The notes beneath the pieces were generated by a model, which was not told where the DNA came from, ran no database searches, and saw nothing but the letters and a program-made list of their open reading frames with translations. DNA of 64,000 bases from Leishmania mexicana MHOM/GT/2001/U1103 (Eukaryota > Euglenozoa > Kinetoplastea > Trypanosomatida > Trypanosomatidae), in contig NC_018333.1 of NCBI RefSeq assembly GCF_000234665.1, forward strand, positions 371,001 to 435,000. Direction: 5' to 3'. The position numbers were made by a program, and so were the translations under genes. This document shows positions 57,429 through 64,000 of this stretch, in pieces (positions within the stretch are counted from its first letter, which is position 1; each line of letters starts with the position of its first letter).

Positions 57429-59543
57429 ATGACGAGCCAAGAGCGCCAGGCAGCCGCTCTGGCGCTCGTGCGTCGGCTACTGCCGCTTGCCCAGCCGGGC
57501 TTGCCAGTCCCCAGTCCCACGCACTTTACGCAGCTCTGCGACGGCATTGCGCTGTTCGCGATGCTGCGGCTGGTGGCCCCCAGCTCGTTCCCGCCCACAT
57601 GCTCTGAATCCACCGCGGGAGGCACGGTTGCCTCCTTGATAGGGCCGATGCTGGAGGAGGATTTGCAGCAGCGAGAGCACAACATGTGCGCGCTCCTCCG
57701 CGACATTGGCGCGTACGCTCAGGAAGCCATGCACACCACATCCTCAGCGCCTGTCACGCAAGGACTCGATCCGGCGGTGCTCGCTGGCTTGCCAGGTGCT
57801 GGAGACGACGGTTCCGCCGCAGCAGAAGCGGCGCAGCGGCACCAACTCACGCAACTGGTTGGTGTCACTGTCGCTCTTGTCGTGCTCAGCGGCGTGCCAG
57901 CTGTCTTGAGCGAGGTCAAGTCTCTGCCGCGGCAGGAGCAGGTGGTGTTGTCGGAATGGGTGAAGGAGATAATGCGCTCCTACCAGTTGAAGCCTCGTCA
58001 CCACGCCGCCGCTGTCTCTGAGCAGGGCCCGTCTGGCGTGTCGGCACATCTTCGCCGGGCACAGAGTCCCCAGCTTGCCAGCAGTGGCTTTGCGGCAGCG
58101 TCCCCGATGGCCACACGGGGCGCCACTGGCTTCTCCCTATCGCCCTTGTCCCACCGTGGCGCCAGCTCGAACGCCGCCGCCGCAGGCGAGGAGGACGAGG
58201 GCTACTACCGCAACGCCACCTACCAGCTACGACAGGAGCTGGCCGAGGTGAAGGCACAACTTGCCGCATTGCAAGACGCCTACAGGGCGAGTAAGGAGGA
58301 CAAGGAGATGGCGGAGGGAAAATATCGACTGCTGCTCGGCGATCAGGCAAAAATGTCACCCACGCTCGTTGCCACGTCCGCGGCGGCGGCAACAGAGGGC
58401 GGCGATAGCGAAGCCGGGGGCGACAGCGGCAGTGGTATCCTCTCTGTGTGGCAGCGGCGCTGTGCGCAGAGGGACGAGACCATTGCGGCCCTAACGGCGC
58501 GTGTGGAGCAGCAGTCGTCGCAGGTGACAGCGCTGAAAGAGGCGACAGCTGCCCACGAGATGGCACTGCAGGCGCTGCGCCGGCGCCTCAAGACAGCGGA
58601 GGAAGGTGTCATGGTGAAGTCAGAAGAGCGACGCGAGGCACTGCAGAAACTCGCGGTAGCGGAGGACAAGCTCGCTGCGCAGATGAAGGCGCGCTTGGAG
58701 CTGGAGACGCAAGTGGAGGAGCTGCAGTCGCGTGTGCTGGTGCTGGAGCTGGAGCAGGACCGGCTGCGTGGGGTCGGCAGCGATGATGCCGCCCAGCTCA
58801 ACACCTCCTTCGCCTCCAACGGGTCGGTTGACCGCGTCCTGGCATTGGAGAACGAGCTGGATGAGGCGCGGCAGCAGCGCGACAGCCTGCAGCGGCAGGT
58901 TGGCATTCTGCAGCGCCAGGTGGCCGCCATGGTCGCTCCCGCCGCCGACGTGTCCACGGCCAATGATACGTGGCGGGCTCAGCTGCGCCAGGTCGAGCGA
59001 GAGAGAGAGGACCTGCGGCAGCAGCTCACCACCGCCCTGGAGCGCGTTGGCGGACTTCAGCAGCAGCTGACGGCGAGCGGCGCCGCGGCTGCCGTGATGG
59101 ACGCGAGTGATGGCGGTGCCGGCCAGGCTGGACCAGCCAGCGGCACTACGAATGTGGACGTCAGCATTATGAGTGTGGAGGAGGGCAGTGAGCTGGACAT
59201 GGGGTTGTTTGACGAAGACGTCGACTCTCCATGCGGGCGAGACAGGGGTCTCACGCTGTGCAGCAAGACCCACGAAACAGTGTGCCGTGAGCAGGTCATT
59301 CTCTCCTCGCTCCTTCTCCAATACAGCTACCGCAACCTCCTACTTCAGCAGCACCAGACTCTGCTCCACAAGGATGCCATGGAAGCCGAGGCGGCGCGGC
59401 GGCGGCAGGCGGAGGAGCACCTAGAGATTATGCGGCAGACGCCGACGTCGGTGCTGACGAAACAGCGGCGGGATGTGGAGCAGGGATTACTGGAGACGGT
59501 GCTCTTGGGGGCAAAGTTGCGCATGATGCAAGTGGAGATTTGA
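57429..59543 (+). CDS. Hook-like coiled-coil protein
   Basis: This 704-aa protein has an all-helical N-terminal domain (about residues 1-185) resembling the Hook domain. FTQLCDGIALFAMLRLVAP fits the L-x-D-G-x-x-L-x-x-x-L core of that calponin-homology-like fold, and the last helices (TQLVGVTVALVVLSG) match the part of Hook that binds dynein light intermediate chain. Long coiled coils follow at about 258-310 and 340-560 (for example RQELAEVKAQLAALQ), then an acidic break and a C-terminal helical region. Hook proteins link dynein to early endosomes and other cargo. The length matches human Hook proteins (about 700 aa). Sequence similarity is weak outside the first domain, so the call rests on domain order. 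The start is the first ATG. Confidence 0.8.
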   Translation: MTSQERQAAALALVRRLLPLAQPGLPVPSPTHFTQLCDGIALFAMLRLVAPSSFPPTCSESTAGGTVASLIGPMLEEDLQQREHNMCALLRDIGAYAQEAMHTTSSAPVTQGLDPAVLAGLPGAGDDGSAAAEAAQRHQLTQLVGVTVALVVLSGVPAVLSEVKSLPRQEQVVLSEWVKEIMRSYQLKPRHHAAAVSEQGPSGVSAHLRRAQSPQLASSGFAAASPMATRGATGFSLSPLSHRGASSNAAAAGEEDEGYYRNATYQLRQELAEVKAQLAALQDAYRASKEDKEMAEGKYRLLLGDQAKMSPTLVATSAAAATEGGDSEAGGDSGSGILSVWQRRCAQRDETIAALTARVEQQSSQVTALKEATAAHEMALQALRRRLKTAEEGVMVKSEERREALQKLAVAEDKLAAQMKARLELETQVEELQSRVLVLELEQDRLRGVGSDDAAQLNTSFASNGSVDRVLALENELDEARQQRDSLQRQVGILQRQVAAMVAPAADVSTANDTWRAQLRQVEREREDLRQQLTTALERVGGLQQQLTASGAAAAVMDASDGGAGQAGPASGTTNVDVSIMSVEEGSELDMGLFDEDVDSPCGRDRGLTLCSKTHETVCREQVILSSLLLQYSYRNLLLQQHQTLLHKDAMEAEAARRRQAEEHLEIMRQTPTSVLTKQRRDVEQGLLETVLLGAKLRMMQVEI

Positions 59544-60516
59544 TGCGCGTGTGGTGATGTACAGAGGACTTTCTCTCTCCTCACTTCTTCCGCACGCTTA
59601 CGCACGTGTCTGTGTCTGCCTCTGCAGAATGCGAAGGCGCTAGTCGGCGAGAGTGCCTGCGCTGAAGGCGGTGCTGCGCCTATGTACATGTAAGGTTGTG
59701 GTGGGGGCGCAGTCAAGCCAACACGCATGTGGAGAGAGTGAGAGGCGAAAAGCGAGACGACAGTGATGGTGATGTGTTCACACCTCTGTAGAGACGCTGG
59801 AAGGGTCTCCTCATGCTGCACTCCTCCCCCTCCCCTCAAAAAAGAAAACACGTCTTCGTATGGGGGGGGCAGATGCCCAGGAACCCAGCACAGTCGTGCA
59901 CACAGGCTCGGCGCTGCGGTGTCACTTCCGATGAACGCCTTCGCAAGTGTGCCGCATCTCTGTGGATGCATGGGACGAGGAGGTGTCAGGGAGAGGCTTC
60001 ACCTGAGCTTGGGCCTGCGGCACCGCCTCATCTCCTGCAGATTCCTCAATGACACCGGTTCGGATGCCGATCGCTCGTCCCACCACTTCCCTTGTCGTAG
60101 TTTATAGGTGGATGCCTTGAGACCCGCTTCAGGCATTGCACCGCTTGCCTCGCGCACCCGTCCTCTTCTGTGTACGTGTCTCTGCTCTTCTCTTCCCCGC
60201 TGTCTGACGCCTCATTCTCACCCACCTCCTCGGCGGCCGCCCTGCTCCTCGATGAAGTATATCTATGAGTGTGCGCATCCTGGCAGGTGGCTGCTTCACG
60301 ATCCTCTGCGCTATCGGGGGAGGGGTCGCCATCATAGGCCGTGTCTAAGCCGCCGCCCCCTATTCTCTCCTCTCTTCTCCACGCACGCGAGGGTGGTGGT
60401 GGTGGTGGGGGGTGCCTCATCCTGTGCTTTCTTTGTCGCTGTCTGCCCTTGTCGGCACAAACGCGTGCACCTTCACGCAAGCCCCCCCCCACAGATACAG
60501 ACACATCCACACCCGC
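59544..60516. other. Spacer between Hook-like and VPS41 genes
   Basis: It holds a G run (59860-59867), CT-rich DNA (60170-60240 and 60360-60380), a GT-rich stretch (60394-60412) and a C run (60482-60490). No gene is seen. Confidence 0.6.
60428..60494 (+). other. Predicted spliced-leader acceptor of VPS41
   Basis: CT-rich DNA ends with nine C followed by ACAG; AG is at 60493-60494, 22 nt before the ATG at 60517. Confidence 0.5.
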
Positions 60517-63500
60517 ATGAAGCGCCACGACAGTAGCGGCGACACCAGCGCGAACCCGTCCCCTCTGTCGCCGCTGCCGGTGCCTGTGCAAGAAGCCGAC
60601 CACGCGCACGACGGCAGCCGGGCGAGCAGGAGCAGCAGCAGCGCTCCTGCTTCTCACCACACGCTTGAAAAGGAAGAGGCTACCGGGTGCGACGCTACTC
60701 GGCATAGCTTCCCCGGCGGCGGCGAGAAGGCCGGCGACGATGACATAGACGGCACCGAGAACGACAGCTACACGAGTTACTACGAGTACGACAGCGGATA
60801 TGACGAGGAGAATGGTAGTTTCGTTGACAGTGACAACCGCCATGGCAGCGGCAGCGTGGATGATGACCGATCCTCGACGGCGACTACTCTGCAACCGCAG
60901 GAGGATCTCTTGCGCTTTCTCAGCTACACGCTCGCCGGGGCCGCGCTGGAGGATCACCGACTCATGGCGATGGAAGCATTCCGCCACATCCTTGTGCTCG
61001 GCACGAACCAGGGAACCGTCGCAGTCGTCGAGCCGTCCACCGGAAAACTCAAGGAGGTGTACACGAACCATCACGAACCGATCTGCGATGTGGACTGTAC
61101 CATCAACGAGCTCTACATCGCGGCGTGCGACAAGGCCGGGTATGTCACGATTCAAAGCCGCCGTGATGTGAGGGACGTGTGGATGGCGGAGCTGAGCGGC
61201 CCGATCGAGTCCGTCGCCCTGCACCCCCTGTACCACAGGATGGACAGCTGTCCGATGGTGTGCAGCGGGGCGACCAAGGTACTCCTGCTCACCAAAGGTG
61301 TGCTGTGGAGCAACAGTCGGCGCGTCACGACTCTGCAGGAAGGACGGGGGCGCATTCACAAGGTCCGCTGGTGCCACACGGCCGCGATCGACGTTGTCGC
61401 GTGGCTATCGGATGCGGAGATAACCCTCTACAACATGAAGAGCGGGGCCGTGGCGCGCCGCGTTTCTTTGCCCGGGCTCACCGCGCAGAACGCCTTGTAC
61501 CCACCCACGCTGCGATGGGAGCAGAATTTGTCGAGGGACCCGGCCGCAGCTGCCACCTCCACGGCCACGTTACTGTGTGGATGGGGCGACGTGGTGCAAG
61601 AGGTCCGGCTGCACGGCGGCCCGCACGTGCGTCGACCGAGCGGCGGGGGCCTCTTTGGTGTAGATCGGTCTCCTCGCTCCACCTTATTGCAGGGCGGATG
61701 GCGAGGCAAGTCCTCGTCGCCATCCCCGCCGCGCGCGTCATTCAGCAGTGCTGCTCCGGCACCATCGCCATCGCCAACCACCTCGGCTGATGCGGCTGGG
61801 CAGGCGCCGTGCGTTGTAGAGCTGCGCACGTCACAGCCACTTCGACCGAGCAGTACCTTGTTCCCTTACCGAGTCTGCGGCATCGCCCCCTATGGACCGC
61901 AGCGGTACGTCGTGCTGGCAGGCATCGTCGAGCGCGGCACGGAGGGGGTACTGAAAGACTTGGAGGTGCGCGTGGTGGACCGCGACTCTTTGACCGACGT
62001 CTACCGCGGTCGCATGCCCATCCGCTTCATCCATCCATTGCAGCTTCACCTCACCTATCTCGAGCTTCTGCCGTCGCTCACTGCGAAGTCGGCATCTGCG
62101 ACGTCGCCGCACCAGCTCGCCTTGCCAGCGGACCCGTTGGCACCGTCTCCCATGACGCAGTACTTCATCCTCTCCGTCGACACAATTGTGAAGGCGGTGC
62201 CGTCCGACATTGATGACCACGTCGAGTTCCTGCTGCGCACCAGTCAGTTTCAGCGCGCCTACCAGTACGCCGCGGCACATGCGCGTCAGCTGCGGCGGCA
62301 CGTCCTGGAGCACGTGGGAGAGCAGTGGCTCATGCATCTCTTTCACAACCGTAGCACAGAGGAGGGGGCGTTGAAGATTGTCGAGCTGCTCCCGGAGCTG
62401 ATTCCGCGCGACAACAGCGCTGCATGGGAGCAGTGGATCTACCGCCTCGACACATGTGGTGAGTCGTGGCGGCTCATCGCGCTCCTGCCAGCCAGCACAG
62501 GTGCCTCCGCCGAATACAGGGTGTCCAGCACGCCCGACATGGAGGAGGAGCTGGACGCGTGTGCCGAGCACTCTGACGCCGCGGCCCGCTCCCTCCCTCG
62601 CCCAGTCGCCACCCTGCAGACGCCCATTCAGCGGGAGTACTACGACCTGGTGCTGCTGCGCTGCCTCCGCCACGACCCGAGCCTCTTCTTCGCCGCGTTA
62701 CACAGGTTTCACGCGCTCTTCAGCGTGCCTGTCGTACTCAAGGCGACGGAGGTGGCGTACCGAGAGCAGTGCGCCGCTCCCGCCTGGTGGGAGGGCGATG
62801 ACAGCGAGGAGGATAAGAACGATAACGAAGACAGGCATGGGCAGACAAGGGACGCGACGGTGTCTGGCGCGAGTTTTACCCTCAGCGCTGCCTCCGCTGA
62901 TCAAAGTGGCGTGCAATCGGTGGCACCGGCTTCACTTCCGTTGACTACTCCGAAAGGCACTTCGGAGGAGACGAGCGCCACAGGGGAAGTCTCGCATCCA
63001 TCTCAGGTGACCACGGCAGGTGCCGGCGCTACGTCTGCCCCGTCGATGAGCCGAACATCGCGGTGGTCGTTGGTGGCCAGCTACGGCTTCCTTCTCCGAT
63101 GCGCCGGTCGGTACGAGGAGGCGCTGCAAGTGTTACTGCACTTGCCTGCCTCTCCACGCAGCGACCGTGAAGTCTTTGGCCTCATCCGTGACCAGCAGCT
63201 TTTCCACAAGGCGTGCGAGCTGCTTCCGGAGTTGCTGCACAGAAGGGAAGACGCTACCTTGCAGCTGCTCATGGAGCACGTGGCAGGGGCGACAGGCCGC
63301 AACAGCGTAACAGACGGCGGTGACGCGGCCCTGGCTTCCCAAGTTGTCGTCGCAGAAGCCGGTGGTACCGCGCCATCTTCGCCGTCGCCGCCGACGCTGG
63401 ATGTGTTGCAGTACGGCTCTGCCCAGGACCCACTCTGCACCGAGTCCGTCATCAGGCGCCTCGAGAACAGCGATCGGCTGCACCTGCTGCGGTATCTAAA

Positions 63501-64000
63501 CCTTGTACAAAATCGTTACCCGGAGGTGTTCGCTCAAGCTGCCCAGCAGCACGCCCAGCTGGTGGCAACGCTTTACATCGACTACGACCGCCCGTCCCTG
63601 CTCCCGTTTCTCAAGCAGATGTCCATGTACGTGGAGCGCATTCGTGAGTTGCATGCGCTCTGCCACAAGCACCACTTCCTCGAGGAGGAGATCTTTCTTC
63701 TGTTTCGCATGGGCCGCGAGGACGAGGCGCTGCGCATCCTTGTGGAAAAGATGCACGACCTCCGACGCGCCTTGAAGTTTGTCGTCTCCGTCCCAGACCT
63801 CGAGGAGCAGGCGGCGCTGTTCACGCGACTCGTCGACTACACCGTGGCGTACAACGCAAGCCTGCCAACGTGCAACCTGAACAGCGCACAGGGCGCCACG
63901 GACGGGTCTGGCGTTCGGATGCGCTATGTGATGCACTATACAAAGCCAAACGAAACGTATGTGTCGATCGCAGAGCAGTACCATGTTGCTCTGGAGTACG
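60517..64000 (+). CDS. VPS41: Vacuolar protein sorting protein 41 (HOPS subunit), 3' truncated by window
   Basis: The first 1161 codons are present and the frame is open at the window edge. VPS41 is the HOPS subunit that binds Rab7/Ypt7 and tethers late endosomes and other carriers to the lysosome or vacuole. A beta-propeller region covers about residues 105-560 (ILVLGTNQGTVAVVEPSTGK, then YRVCGIAPYGPQRYVVLAGI, where VPS41 has a C-G-L-A-P segment). The helical clathrin-like repeats begin at DDHVEFLLRTSQFQRAYQYA (about 566) and continue through YIDYDRPSLLPFLKQMSMYV and FLEEEIFLLFRMGREDEALR, both strongly VPS41-like. The N-terminal 100 residues are acidic, Ser/Gly- and Tyr-rich, and not part of the core. 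The C-terminal RING domain lies beyond the window. The start is the first ATG, 22 nt after a good acceptor. Confidence 0.94.
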   Translation, partial: MKRHDSSGDTSANPSPLSPLPVPVQEADHAHDGSRASRSSSSAPASHHTLEKEEATGCDATRHSFPGGGEKAGDDDIDGTENDSYTSYYEYDSGYDEENGSFVDSDNRHGSGSVDDDRSSTATTLQPQEDLLRFLSYTLAGAALEDHRLMAMEAFRHILVLGTNQGTVAVVEPSTGKLKEVYTNHHEPICDVDCTINELYIAACDKAGYVTIQSRRDVRDVWMAELSGPIESVALHPLYHRMDSCPMVCSGATKVLLLTKGVLWSNSRRVTTLQEGRGRIHKVRWCHTAAIDVVAWLSDAEITLYNMKSGAVARRVSLPGLTAQNALYPPTLRWEQNLSRDPAAAATSTATLLCGWGDVVQEVRLHGGPHVRRPSGGGLFGVDRSPRSTLLQGGWRGKSSSPSPPRASFSSAAPAPSPSPTTSADAAGQAPCVVELRTSQPLRPSSTLFPYRVCGIAPYGPQRYVVLAGIVERGTEGVLKDLEVRVVDRDSLTDVYRGRMPIRFIHPLQLHLTYLELLPSLTAKSASATSPHQLALPADPLAPSPMTQYFILSVDTIVKAVPSDIDDHVEFLLRTSQFQRAYQYAAAHARQLRRHVLEHVGEQWLMHLFHNRSTEEGALKIVELLPELIPRDNSAAWEQWIYRLDTCGESWRLIALLPASTGASAEYRVSSTPDMEEELDACAEHSDAAARSLPRPVATLQTPIQREYYDLVLLRCLRHDPSLFFAALHRFHALFSVPVVLKATEVAYREQCAAPAWWEGDDSEEDKNDNEDRHGQTRDATVSGASFTLSAASADQSGVQSVAPASLPLTTPKGTSEETSATGEVSHPSQVTTAGAGATSAPSMSRTSRWSLVASYGFLLRCAGRYEEALQVLLHLPASPRSDREVFGLIRDQQLFHKACELLPELLHRREDATLQLLMEHVAGATGRNSVTDGGDAALASQVVVAEAGGTAPSSPSPPTLDVLQYGSAQDPLCTESVIRRLENSDRLHLLRYLNLVQNRYPEVFAQAAQQHAQLVATLYIDYDRPSLLPFLKQMSMYVERIRELHALCHKHHFLEEEIFLLFRMGREDEALRILVEKMHDLRRALKFVVSVPDLEEQAALFTRLVDYTVAYNASLPTCNLNSAQGATDGSGVRMRYVMHYTKPNETYVSIAEQYHVALEY

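Noticed and set aside
60046..61377. 443-codon minus-strand frame antisense to VPS41
   Set aside because: It is a shadow of the VPS41 coding strand with no domain features.
1..64000. Possible tRNA, rRNA, CRISPR or bacterial-type operon features
   Set aside because: No cloverleaf, rRNA-like block or regularly spaced repeat array was found by reading. The organism is a eukaryote with trans-splicing.

Overview
The window is nuclear chromosomal DNA of a trypanosomatid, most probably Leishmania. It is GC-rich. Every supported gene is intronless and lies on the + strand. The genes are separated by 0.4-2.6 kb of pyrimidine-rich, microsatellite-rich DNA, and several starts have a polypyrimidine tract followed by AG, as expected for spliced-leader trans-splicing. 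This is the layout of one polycistronic transcription unit. No strand switch, tRNA or rRNA gene was seen. I recall pyridoxal kinase lying on chromosome 30 in L. donovani, but I cannot verify synteny here.

Layout, left to right: about 2.3 kb without a gene; importin alpha (2334-3953); a 94-aa one-helix protein (6523-6807); a 180-aa multi-pass protein with reticulon-like topology (7793-8335); repeat copy A; a NOM1/Sgd1-type MIF4G-MA3 nucleolar protein (9402-12089); a 1902-aa orphan (12660-18368); a DHHC palmitoyltransferase (19471-21519); a TMEM107-like protein (23841-24341); an F-box/JmjC (JMJD6-type) oxygenase (25262-27118); repeat copy B; a ubiquitin-specific protease (28714-31734); SmE (33260-33520); a TTD14-like P-loop/CYTH protein (34469-37261); a ZNF598/Hel2-like E3 ligase (39381-41552); repeat copy C, inverted; a calcyphosine-like EF-hand protein (43066-44307); pyridoxal kinase (45992-46900); a GNAT acetyltransferase (47856-48911); a 1997-aa possible rotatin homologue (50293-56286); a Hook-like coiled-coil protein (57429-59543); and the first 1161 codons of VPS41 (60517 to the window end).

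The genes do not form a single pathway, which is normal because trypanosomatid transcription units are not functional operons. Several products fit membrane traffic (VPS41, Hook-like, DHHC, TTD14-like) or cilium/flagellum biology (TMEM107-like, possible rotatin, calcyphosine-like). Others serve nuclear transport, splicing, ribosome biogenesis and ribosome quality control.

The most notable non-genic signal is a repeat present three times. Copies A and B match over 440 bp with two differences and no indels, and lie in direct orientation 19,528 bp apart. Copy C is inverted and identical to A over 351 bp. Copy A looks like a SIDER-type retroposon, with an A-rich tail and a 7-bp flanking duplication. 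The copies are nearly identical although such elements are usually degenerate, so they are candidate recombination sites for amplicons. Other structures are a perfect 34-bp palindrome downstream of importin alpha, a duplicated 31-bp hairpin at the left edge and a 16-bp inverted repeat inside the orphan gene. I found no convincing evidence of a wholly new multi-gene system.
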